Below are positions 24,775 to 31,613 of a stretch of DNA of 31,613 nt, in pieces. The notes under the pieces were generated by a model that did no database searches, was not told where the DNA came from, and was given only the letters and a program-made list of their open reading frames with translations. Source of the stretch: QPIN01 sp964399475 (GTDB lineage: Bacteria; Pseudomonadota; Gammaproteobacteria; Methylococcales; Methylomonadaceae); the NCBI GenBank assembly GCA_964399475.1, contig CAYNRB010000015.1:1-31613 (forward strand), given 5' to 3'. Both the position numbers and the translations under genes were made by a program. How positions within the stretch are numbered: position 1 is the first letter of the stretch; each line of letters starts with the position of its first letter.

Positions 24775-24806
24775 GTTTTAACAAATCATTAACATTGGAT
24801 TATTTC

Positions 24807-24911
24807 GTCGGTTGGATGGGGCTTTTTAAGAATGCCAAAACCAAATCTGCTAGTTATGCAAATGTCAGATTTCGTTATCACGCTTCGCTTGATAATTTCA
24901 TCCAACCTACA
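24807..24911. repeat. GTAGGTTGG-type dispersed repeat
   Basis: Ends GTCGGTTGGATG and CATCCAACCTAC are inverted. The inside has CAGATTTCG and CGCTTCGCTTGATAA, as in the units at 26586 and 26904. Confidence 0.65.
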
Positions 24912-24984
24912 TACATAAAGTTATAATTGATTAAACACATTGACGTGGCCATTAATTGCATATCAAACCTTTTTCGTCAAAAAA

Positions 24985-25018
24985 TGTCGGATAACGCTAT
25001 CGCTCATCCAACCTACAA
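24985..25018. repeat. Partial GTAGGTTGG-type repeat
   Basis: TGTCGGATAACGCTATCGC then CATCCAACCTACA is the right half of the same repeat family; the left half is missing. Confidence 0.5.
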
Positions 25019-25128
25019 TACATAAAGATATACTCGCTTATTTACATTGAAGTAGAATGTTGGAGCGGCAGGTAACTTTTATATTATCCTGAAAAACATA
25101 AAATTTTATTAATTTATTATCCTATATT

Positions 25129-26358
25129 ATGAGCAAACCAAAAAAAGTAGCACTTCTTACCGCAGGCGGATTAGCGCCCTGTTTAAATTCAGCGATTGGT
25201 AGTCTTATCGAACGCTATAATGAAATTGACCCTAGTGTAGAAATTATTTGCTATCGTAGTGGATATAAAGGTCTTTTATTGGGCGATTCATATAAAGTTA
25301 CCGCTGAAATCCGCGAAAAAGCAGGGTTACTGCAAAAATTTGGTGGATCAGTTATAGGAAATAGTCGGGTAAAATTAACTAATGTTGCGGATTGTGTAAA
25401 ACGCGGATTAGTTAAAGAAGGTGAGGATCCACAAAAAGTTGCAGCTGACCAATTAATACAAGATGGTGTTGATGTCCTGCATACCATTGGTGGTGATGAT
25501 ACCAATACTGCGGCAGCGGATCTAGCTGCATTTCTGGCTGAAAATGATTATGGCTTAACGGTAATCGGGTTACCCAAAACGGTTGATAATGATGTCTTCC
25601 CTATTAAGCAGTCATTAGGGGCTTGGACAGCGGCAGAGCAGGGTGCGCTATTCTTCAAGAATGTAGTGGCAGAAAACAATTCTAACCCTCGCATGTTAAT
25701 TGTGCACGAAGTGATGGGGCGGAGTTGTGGTTGGCTAACGGCTGCAACTGCTCAGGAGTATCGTAAAATTCTTGATAACTGTGATTGGTTGCCTGAATTA
25801 GGCTTAAGTCGAGAAAGTTATGAAGTGCATGGTATTTTTATTCCTGAAATGGAAGTGGATGTTGCAGCAGAAGCCAAACGTCTACGTAGCATTATGGATG
25901 AAGTTGATTGCGTGAATATTTTTGTTTCAGAAGGAGCCGGCCTTGAATCTATTGTTACTGAAATGGAATCTAAAGGGCAAGAAGTACCCAGAGATGCATT
26001 TGGACACGTTAAATTAGATGCGGTCAATCCTGGTAAATGGTTTGGTGAGCAATTTGCTGAGATGATCGGCGCAGAAAAAACTTTGATTCAAAAATCAGGC
26101 TATTTTGCGCGTGCATCTGCCGCTAATGCAGAAGATATTCGTTTAATTAAATCGTGTTCTGATCTGGCTGTTGAATGTGCTTTCAGACGGGAAGCAGGTG
26201 TGATTGGACATGATGATGACCAGAATTTTGTCTTACGTGCTATTGAATTCCCTCGTATCAAAGGCGGAAAACCATTTGATATTGATACAGCCTGGTTTAC
26301 TGATACTTTGGCTGAGATCGGTCAAACTAAAGGAAACAAGTTAGAAACTAGCCATTAG
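25129..26358 (+). CDS. pfp: Pyrophosphate-dependent 6-phosphofructokinase
   Basis: 409 residues. GGDD at 121-124 and PKTVDND at 149-155 mark the PPi-using form (ATP enzymes have GGDG/GGNG and PGTIDND). MGRSCGWLTA is the substrate-binding loop. The cytoplasmic enzyme reversibly phosphorylates fructose-6-phosphate with PPi; in methanotrophs it also serves the ribulose monophosphate and related sugar-phosphate cycles. A palindromic repeat begins at its stop codon. The gene stands alone between repeat-filled gaps. Confidence 0.95.
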   Translation: MSKPKKVALLTAGGLAPCLNSAIGSLIERYNEIDPSVEIICYRSGYKGLLLGDSYKVTAEIREKAGLLQKFGGSVIGNSRVKLTNVADCVKRGLVKEGEDPQKVAADQLIQDGVDVLHTIGGDDTNTAAADLAAFLAENDYGLTVIGLPKTVDNDVFPIKQSLGAWTAAEQGALFFKNVVAENNSNPRMLIVHEVMGRSCGWLTAATAQEYRKILDNCDWLPELGLSRESYEVHGIFIPEMEVDVAAEAKRLRSIMDEVDCVNIFVSEGAGLESIVTEMESKGQEVPRDAFGHVKLDAVNPGKWFGEQFAEMIGAEKTLIQKSGYFARASAANAEDIRLIKSCSDLAVECAFRREAGVIGHDDDQNFVLRAIEFPRIKGGKPFDIDTAWFTDTLAEIGQTKGNKLETSH

Positions 26359-26520
26359 GGAGCTGGAAATAAATAATCATCCATTATTGGGCAGGATTTT
26401 TGTCCGTCTTTGATCGCGCAGCAATAGGCGGATAGCAGGCTATGTAACTGTTGTTGCACGATCAAAGGCGGACAAAAAGACCAGCAAGATTGGATGATTA
26501 TTTTTTTCCATCTCCCTTAA
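26355..26520. repeat. Modular palindrome, copy 4
   Basis: Outer arms GGGAGCTGGAAATAAATAAT and ATTATTTTTTTCCATCTCCC, conserved GTCCGTC / GGCGGAC, variable stem TTTGATCGCGCAGCAA pairing with TTGTTGCACGATCAAA, and core GCGGATAGC-AG-GCTATGTAACTG. It starts on the pfp stop codon and could act as its mRNA end. Confidence 0.85.
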
Positions 26521-26585
26521 ATAGGGCTACAGTCTAATACTTCCTTAATAAATGAAGTGTTATTCAATAAACAATAACTTAACAA

Positions 26586-26700
26586 TGTAGGTTGGGTTAG
26601 CTTTTTTAGCGTAGCGAAAAAACGTAACCCAGCAACACATTGATTAATGGGAAGATTGTTGGGTTAGGTTATAGCGCTTCGCTTGATAACCCAACCTACA
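26586..26700. repeat. GTAGGTTGG-type dispersed repeat
   Basis: Inverted ends TGTAGGTTGGGTTA and TAACCCAACCTACA enclose two smaller hairpin halves with TAGCGTAGCG and GCGCTTCGCTTG. No coding capacity. Confidence 0.8.
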
Positions 26701-26735
26701 GTCTAATGCAGAGAGCTATTGATCTTAGACAATTC

Positions 26736-26874
26736 GAAATAAAAAAACCACCTATTTTGCTGGCCTTTTTGTCCGTCTTTAGTCGTGTATAAATAGTTAC
26801 GTAGCTGGCTATGCGCCTATTTCTACACGACTAAAGACAAACAAAAATCCTTCCCAATATTGGTAGTTTATTTA
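26736..26874. repeat. Modular palindrome, copy 5
   Basis: Conserved TTTTTGTCCGTCTT and AAGACAAACAAAAA, variable stem TAGTCGTGTATAAATAG / CTATTTCTACACGACTA with one mismatch, core GTTACGTAGC-TG-GCTATGCGCC. Short outer arms AAATAAAAAAACCACC / GGTAGTTTATTT. Confidence 0.85.
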
Positions 26875-26903
26875 CTGCGAGTTACCTTACATTAAGTTGG
26901 TTT

Positions 26904-27010
26904 TGTAGGTTGGATGAGATTTTTATGCGCAGAAAAAAACGAAATCCGACAAATAAAAAAATGTCGGGTTTCGATATCAAGCGTCGCTTGATAAACAAAT
27001 TTAACCTACC
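26904..27010. repeat. GTAGGTTGG-type dispersed repeat
   Basis: Inverted ends TGTAGGTTGG and AACCTACC with the interior CGAAATCCGACA, ATGTCGGGTTTCG. It is the fourth unit of this family in the pfp neighbourhood. Confidence 0.65.
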
Positions 27011-27119
27011 AATATTGTAAATCAGGAAAATATCAGATTTGCTATTGCTCAACTTTATTGTCTAAGTTACTGTATGGGTGTTATCCGCAACTCTACTTCT
27101 GTCTTAACTTTTCTATATT

Positions 27120-27860
27120 ATGACCCAAAAAAAATTACCTATTCGACATCGTGGAATCTATTTACTGCCAAATTTGTTTACTACTGGGGCAATGTTTGCA
27201 GGTTTTTATGCAATAACTTCTGCCATTAATGGTCGTTTTGAAACGGCGGCTATTTCCATATTAGTTGCCATGATATTAGATGGTCTGGACGGTAGAGTGG
27301 CTCGTATGACAAATACTCAGAGTGAGTTTGGCGTGCAATATGATAGCTTGTCTGACATGGTTTCATTTGGTGTGGCACCCGGTTTGGTTATGTATTTATG
27401 GGCTTTTGAAAGTTTGGGAAAGTTAGGTCTGTTTGCAGCTTTTGTACATACTGCTGGCGGTGCATTACGGTTAGCACGATTCAATACGCAAGTAGAAATT
27501 GCTGATAAAAGATATTTTCAGGGTTTGCCCAGTCCTGCTGCCGCTGCAATTTTAGCAGGCGCGCTATGGATAAGTTTAGAATATGGTTATGAAGTAGAAT
27601 CGATTAAATATTTGATTTTAATCTTAACTATCAGTACGGGTTTATTGATGGTGAGTAATTTTCGCTATTCCAGTTTTAAGGAAATAGATTTAAAAGGCCG
27701 AGTTCCCTTTGTGGTTGCTACTCTGATGATGCTGGTGTTTGGTTTTATTATGGCTCAACCTCAGACTATGTTGTTTTTGATAGCCTTAGGTTATGCAATT
27801 TCTGGCCCTTTAATTACATTATTACTGCTTAGAAAGAAGCGAAAAAATAGAAAATATTAA
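27120..27860 (+). CDS. pssA: CDP-diacylglycerol--serine O-phosphatidyltransferase
   Basis: 246 residues, polytopic. The CDP-alcohol transferase motif D-G-x2-A-R-x8-G-x3-D-x3-D is complete in LDGLDGRVARMTNTQSEF and GVQYDSLSDMVSFG. At least six further hydrophobic helices follow. It makes phosphatidylserine in the inner membrane, the precursor of phosphatidylethanolamine. A basic tail (RKKRKNRKY) ends it. It stands before leuA, an order I recall from methanotroph amino-acid loci. I see no clear control element in 27861-28107. Confidence 0.95.
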   Translation: MTQKKLPIRHRGIYLLPNLFTTGAMFAGFYAITSAINGRFETAAISILVAMILDGLDGRVARMTNTQSEFGVQYDSLSDMVSFGVAPGLVMYLWAFESLGKLGLFAAFVHTAGGALRLARFNTQVEIADKRYFQGLPSPAAAAILAGALWISLEYGYEVESIKYLILILTISTGLLMVSNFRYSSFKEIDLKGRVPFVVATLMMLVFGFIMAQPQTMLFLIALGYAISGPLITLLLLRKKRKNRKY

Positions 27861-28107
27861 ACATTACTTGAGCTAAACAATACATTGCAGTATAGTTACA
27901 CACCATGAAAATTCACTCTTCTTCCACTCAGCAGTCAATCCATATGCCCTGTATGGCTTCTGTGCGTGTCACATCGGTTACCAATCTAAGTCTTTTAGTA
28001 AGAATTTTGCCGTAGCGGGCAAACATTGTTTACATCCAAATTATCCCCCCTTTTTTTTGTATAAAACTATACGTTTTTGTTGATAACATTTCATGACTGG
28101 AGTTCTC

Positions 28108-29646
28108 ATGAAAGATAAACTAATTATATTTGATACTACCCTGCGCGATGGCGAACAAAGCCCAGGCGCTTCCATGACTAAAGATGAGAAAGTTAGAATT
28201 GGTAAAGCGTTGGAACGCTTGAAAGTAGATATCATTGAAGCAGGTTTTCCGGCGGCCAGTATAGGTGATTTTGAAGCTGTACAAGCCGTTGCTAATACCA
28301 TAAAAGACAGTACTGTCTGTGCCCTTGCTCGCGCACTTGATAAGGATATAGATAGAGCGGGAGAAGCCTTGAAAGGTGCAAATATTGCTCGAATCCATAC
28401 CTTTATTGCGACTTCACCTATCCATATGAAAAACAAGTTGAATATGGAGCCGGAACAGGTGATTGAATATGCGGTAAAAGCCGTTAAACGTGCGCGAAAG
28501 TATACGGATAATGTCGAATTTTCGCCAGAAGATGCGGGTCGTTCAGAAGAGGATTTTCTTTGTCGTATTCTGGAAGCCGTGATTAATGCAGGTGCTACTA
28601 CCTTAAATATTCCTGATACGGTGGGTTATAGTGTGCCCGATCAATTTGGTGCGACTATAGCGAATTTAATCAATCGTATCCCTAATTCTGACAAAGCCAT
28701 TTTTTCTGTGCATTGTCATAATGATCTGGGGTTAGCTGTTGCCAATTCTTTGTCGGCTGTTATGCATGGCGCACGACAGGTTGAATGTACGATAAATGGA
28801 TTAGGTGAACGTGCTGGTAATGCTTCTCTGGAAGAAGTGGTTATGGCGGTACGAACTAGACAAGATGTTTTTTCTTGCCACACAGAGATTGATACGCGTG
28901 AAATTCTAACCTGTTCCAAACTGGTTTCATCCATTACCGGTTTCCCCGTACAGCCCAACAAAGCCATAGTCGGAGCCAATGCTTTTGCGCATGAATCAGG
29001 GATTCATCAGGATGGTGTGTTAAAAAATCCTGAAACCTATGAAATTATGCGAGCAGAAGATGTAGGCTGGTCAGCAAATCGCATGGTTTTAGGAAAACAT
29101 TCAGGTCGTAATGCCTTTAAAAGCCGTATGACTGAATTAGGTTATGAATTTAGTAGTGAAGAAGAATTGAATGATACCTTTTTTCGCTTTAAACAACTGG
29201 CGGATAAAAAACATGAAATTTTTGATGAAGATTTACAGGCATTAATTTCTGAAGTTAGTGTTGATGCCGAAGTAGAACATATTAAATTAATTGCTTTAAA
29301 AGTATGTTCTGAAACCGGCGAAATACCGAGTGCAACCGTTACTCTTCGAATTCATGATGCTGAATTAACGGGCAGTGCAGAAGGCAGTGGGGCAGTTGAT
29401 GCCAGTCTGAAAGCTATAGAAAGTATTGTAAAATCAAATGCTACTTTAGAGTTATATTCGGTTAACAGTCTTACTAATGGTACTGATGCACAAGGTGAAG
29501 TTACTGTGCGTTTGGAAAAAGCTGGGCGAATTGTTAATGGTCAGGGAGCTGATACTGATATTGTAATTGCATCAGCTAAAGCCTATATCAATGCATTGAG
29601 TATTTTACAAATACCTGAAAAACGCAAACATCCTCAAAATGTTTAA
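28108..29646 (+). CDS. leuA: 2-Isopropylmalate synthase
   Basis: 512 residues from ATG 28108; GGAG lies five bases before it, so the in-frame ATG at 28093 is rejected. FDTTLRDGEQSPGASM is the catalytic start of the barrel, HCHNDLGLAVANSL gives the metal-binding His pair, and GLGERAGNASLEEV follows. The C-terminal 120 residues form the leucine-sensing regulatory domain. It joins acetyl-CoA to 2-ketoisovalerate, drawing on the product of IlvBHC, and is the committed step of leucine synthesis. Confidence 0.97.
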   Translation: MKDKLIIFDTTLRDGEQSPGASMTKDEKVRIGKALERLKVDIIEAGFPAASIGDFEAVQAVANTIKDSTVCALARALDKDIDRAGEALKGANIARIHTFIATSPIHMKNKLNMEPEQVIEYAVKAVKRARKYTDNVEFSPEDAGRSEEDFLCRILEAVINAGATTLNIPDTVGYSVPDQFGATIANLINRIPNSDKAIFSVHCHNDLGLAVANSLSAVMHGARQVECTINGLGERAGNASLEEVVMAVRTRQDVFSCHTEIDTREILTCSKLVSSITGFPVQPNKAIVGANAFAHESGIHQDGVLKNPETYEIMRAEDVGWSANRMVLGKHSGRNAFKSRMTELGYEFSSEEELNDTFFRFKQLADKKHEIFDEDLQALISEVSVDAEVEHIKLIALKVCSETGEIPSATVTLRIHDAELTGSAEGSGAVDASLKAIESIVKSNATLELYSVNSLTNGTDAQGEVTVRLEKAGRIVNGQGADTDIVIASAKAYINALSILQIPEKRKHPQNV

Positions 29647-29659
29647 TTGTTTAGGTTAA

Positions 29660-29817
29660 GGTGGTTTCCAACAATAAATATGCCAGAATTGCGTGGGATT
29701 TTTATTTCTTATTAAACAATCTCAAGAGGCGCATAGTTATTCTACGTAACGATTGAGATTGTTTGATCAGGAACAAAAAGACAAGAAAATTTGGACTATT
29801 TATTGTTGGAAACCACC
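29660..29817. repeat. Modular palindrome, copy 6
   Basis: Perfect outer arms of about 21 bp (GGTGGTTTCCAACAATAAAT and its complement), inner stem AAACAATCTCAA / TTGAGATTGTTT, core GGCGCATAGTTATTCTACGTAAC. It lies 13 bp after leuA. Confidence 0.85.
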
Positions 29818-29821
29818 TGAG

Positions 29822-29888
29822 AGGGATGGAAAACAATAATTATCCAATCTTGCCCAATAATGGACGATTATTGATTTCCAACTCCCTA
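29822..29888. repeat. Outer-arm-only palindrome
   Basis: GAGGGATGGAAAACAATAAT pairs with GATTATTGATTTCCAACTCC. These are the outer arms of copy 4 joined with almost nothing between, as if the core had been deleted. Confidence 0.65.
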
Positions 29889-30007
29889 AAAGAAATGATG
29901 GATGGCTGTAGCTGTGCTGTGATTTGATTGATTTTTTATTTTAAATTCTCACCTGTCGAGTATTCCTTCAATTATGTTAAAATTACCCTAGCGAGCAAGG
30001 TGGTATT

Positions 30008-30712
30008 GTGGAAAACTCAACACGATTACAATATCTTGAAGCTATGGGCATTAATGTTTGGATTTCCAGAAATCAGACGTTAGTTGAAGAGCCAGTGTCC
30101 AGTAACATATTAGCTATAAATGCCTGCAAATCAGTTGATAGTAGTCATGAATATTTTGCAGAAACATGGGCTATTTTAGAAAAACAAGTTGAAGGCTGTC
30201 AAAAATGCACGCTCTGTAATACAAGAACACAAACCGTTTTTGGAGCGGGTAATACTAAAGCTGACTGGATGTTGATAGGTGAAGCACCAGGAGAAAATGA
30301 AGATCTAGAAGGTAAACCTTTCGTTGGAAACGCTGGGTTATTATTAACTGAAATGATTCGAGCGATAGGTCTAGAAAGAGATGAAGTTTATATTGCTAAT
30401 ATTCTCAAGTGCAGACCACCTAATCACAGAGATCCAAAAGTCGAGGAGGTTAGTGCCTGTAATGATTATTTACAGCAGCAAATTTTATTAGTTAAACCCA
30501 AAATAATTTTGGCTGTTGGGCGTATAGCTGCACAAGTACTATTAAAAACAAATGAACCCTTAGGAAGATTAAGAGGTGTAGTGCACCCCTTAAATAATAT
30601 TCCACTCGTAGTTATTTATCATCCTGCTTATTTATTAAGGTCTTTATTAGAAAAGCGAAAAGTCTGGCAGGATTTACAATTTGCAATGAAAGAAATACAA
30701 AAAACAAAATGA
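30008..30712 (+). CDS. Family 4 uracil-DNA glycosylase (Fe-S)
   Basis: 234 residues from GTG with AAGGTGG before it. Cys 64, 67, 135 and 151 (CQKC, LKCRPP, SACNDY) fit the four 4Fe-4S ligands. GEAPGENED (91-99) is the uracil-binding and water-activating motif, and HPAYLLR (205-211) the DNA-intercalating motif. It removes uracil from DNA in base-excision repair. A 60-residue N-terminal extension resembles that of proteins annotated as phage-type DNA polymerase domain. The next gene overlaps by 4 bp (ATGA). Confidence 0.92.
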   Translation: MENSTRLQYLEAMGINVWISRNQTLVEEPVSSNILAINACKSVDSSHEYFAETWAILEKQVEGCQKCTLCNTRTQTVFGAGNTKADWMLIGEAPGENEDLEGKPFVGNAGLLLTEMIRAIGLERDEVYIANILKCRPPNHRDPKVEEVSACNDYLQQQILLVKPKIILAVGRIAAQVLLKTNEPLGRLRGVVHPLNNIPLVVIYHPAYLLRSLLEKRKVWQDLQFAMKEIQKTK

Positions 30713-31269
30713 ATATTTGGAAGATTGTTGATCAAGTTAAAAAGTTAGTTATTTATGATGCGGATAAAGAATTCTATGCCAAAGTTTTCCCTGATTCAGT
30801 TGCTAGAAAAGATTTAATGCGCCTACGTAGAATGAGGATTGATGATTTGCCTGAGGTATTGGAAATTGAAGCTAAAAATTATAATTTCCCTTGGACTGAA
30901 GGCATCTTTACGGATTGTGTAAAATCTCCCAATTATAGTAATTGGATTTGTGAAGAGCTTGATACAATTGTAGGTTATAGCATTGTTTCAACTGTGGGTG
31001 GCGAAGTCCATATCATGAATCTCTGTGTTGATCCCGAGGTTCAGAAACAAGGTGTCGGTAGTAAACTATTAGAAAATATGATTGATATAGCTCAAAATAA
31101 AGCAGAAACCATTTTTTTAGAGGTTCGTCCTTCCAATGTCAATGCTATTTCTTTATACGAAAAAAGAGGTTTCAATCAAATCGGTGTACGTAAAGGCTAT
31201 TACCCAGCAGTAGATGGTGAGAGGGAAGATGCAGTCATGTTTGCACTTGAGCTGGTGAGTTTGTTTTAG
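30709..31269 (+). CDS. rimI: Ribosomal protein S18 alanine N-acetyltransferase
   Basis: 186 residues with a GNAT fold. QKQGVGSKLLENMI is the acetyl-CoA phosphate loop, NVNAISLYEKRGF the last conserved helix, and YYPAVDGEREDAVMFALEL the RimI end. About 40 extra residues precede the domain. It acetylates the S18 N-terminus. Overlap with the glycosylase gene is typical, as rimI is often downstream of this uracil-DNA glycosylase. Confidence 0.92.
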   Translation: MNIWKIVDQVKKLVIYDADKEFYAKVFPDSVARKDLMRLRRMRIDDLPEVLEIEAKNYNFPWTEGIFTDCVKSPNYSNWICEELDTIVGYSIVSTVGGEVHIMNLCVDPEVQKQGVGSKLLENMIDIAQNKAETIFLEVRPSNVNAISLYEKRGFNQIGVRKGYYPAVDGEREDAVMFALELVSLF

Positions 31270-31370
31270 ACGATATAGGTAAACTTTGAAAATACAGAGC
31301 GACTGATAACTTATGGTGTGAACATTAGGTTATACGGGTAAATATTCAATCCAATTGTTTTCCTATTCAT

Positions 31371-31427
31371 AAGGGAGCTGGAAATAAATAATCATCCATT
31401 ATTGAGTAGGATTTTTGGTATCCGCTA
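31371..31427. repeat. Modular palindrome, copy 7, interrupted by a MITE
   Basis: AAGGGAGCTGGAAATAAATA and on to GTAGGATTTTTG match the left arm of copy 4, but where TCCGTC should follow the type-B MITE begins. The right part lies beyond the window. Confidence 0.75.
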
Positions 31428-31607
31428 TAAATCCCAGGGGGAACATGGAAGACCGACAGCCACTCAGACATGCCATCAATGTAGCCTGGATGGAGCGTAG
31501 CGGAATCCGGGGGCAGTCGTAGATTCCTCTCGGATTTCGCTACGCTACACAAGGCTACCCGTTAATTCAATATCAGTGACGGTTGCTCTGGGTTTTATAG
31601 TGGATAC
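31428..31607 (+). mobile_element. MITE type B, complete copy (180 bp)
   Basis: Ends GTATCCGCTATAAA and TTTATAGTGGATAC. The left flank is GATTTTTG and the right flank shows GATTTT before the window stops, consistent with the 8-bp duplication seen at 16688-16876. It is inserted in a modular palindrome. Confidence 0.88.
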
Positions 31608-31613
31608 GATTTT

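Noticed and set aside
27905..28015. A 36-codon frame ending LSLLVRILP before leuA as a leucine attenuator peptide
   Set aside because: It has no run of Leu codons, no good ribosome site and no alternating hairpins with a clear terminator.

Overview
The window looks like the chromosome of an AT-rich gammaproteobacterium. I infer a Methylococcales-type methanotroph, perhaps a marine low-GC lineage, from three things: the order ilvB-ilvH-ilvC, pfp (pyrophosphate-dependent phosphofructokinase), pssA, leuA; the use of PPi-PFK; and intergenic spaces full of short repeats of the 'GTAGGTTGG' type. The species cannot be read from the sequence.

Left part (1-4.6 kb) is a decaying defence/toxin island. 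It holds the tail of a PIN-domain toxin, an unknown coiled-coil membrane protein, an intact Xre/RES (NAD+-degrading) toxin-antitoxin pair, and a dead fragment of a REP-associated tyrosine transposase. A Fic gene there is cut in two by a 162-bp MITE, whose identical sister copy lies 1.3 kb away.

Centre (4.7-19 kb) is a type III CRISPR locus, best matched to subtype III-D. It has nine repeats and eight spacers beside a leftward operon of nine genes whose starts and stops almost all overlap. The order of transcription is CARF protein, cas10 (GGDD, no HD domain), small cas7, csx10, double cas7, csx19-like, TIGR03986-type large cas7, csx16 (ring nuclease), and a small unknown membrane protein. cas6 lies 1.5 kb upstream with a bifunctional NadM-Nudix gene directly ahead of it. 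Between cas6 and the rest are a dead parDE pair and a second type of MITE. There is no cas1 or cas2. The working model is: Cas6 matures crRNA, the Cas7/Csx10/Cas10 complex finds RNA, Cas10 makes cyclic oligoadenylate, and CARF and Csx16 sense or degrade it. The membrane protein is the only candidate in the operon for a toxic output.

Right part (19.3-31.6 kb) is housekeeping: a small membrane protein, an isocitrate-lyase-family enzyme, branched-chain amino acid synthesis (ilvBHC, leuA), pfp, pssA, a family-4 uracil-DNA glycosylase and rimI. Its intergenic spaces carry a striking family of long palindromes. They share a central core and outer ends, but the stem between is different in each copy and yet self-complementary. 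Two further copies of the second MITE lie at about 19.2 and 31.4 kb; the latter is inserted inside one of the palindromes.
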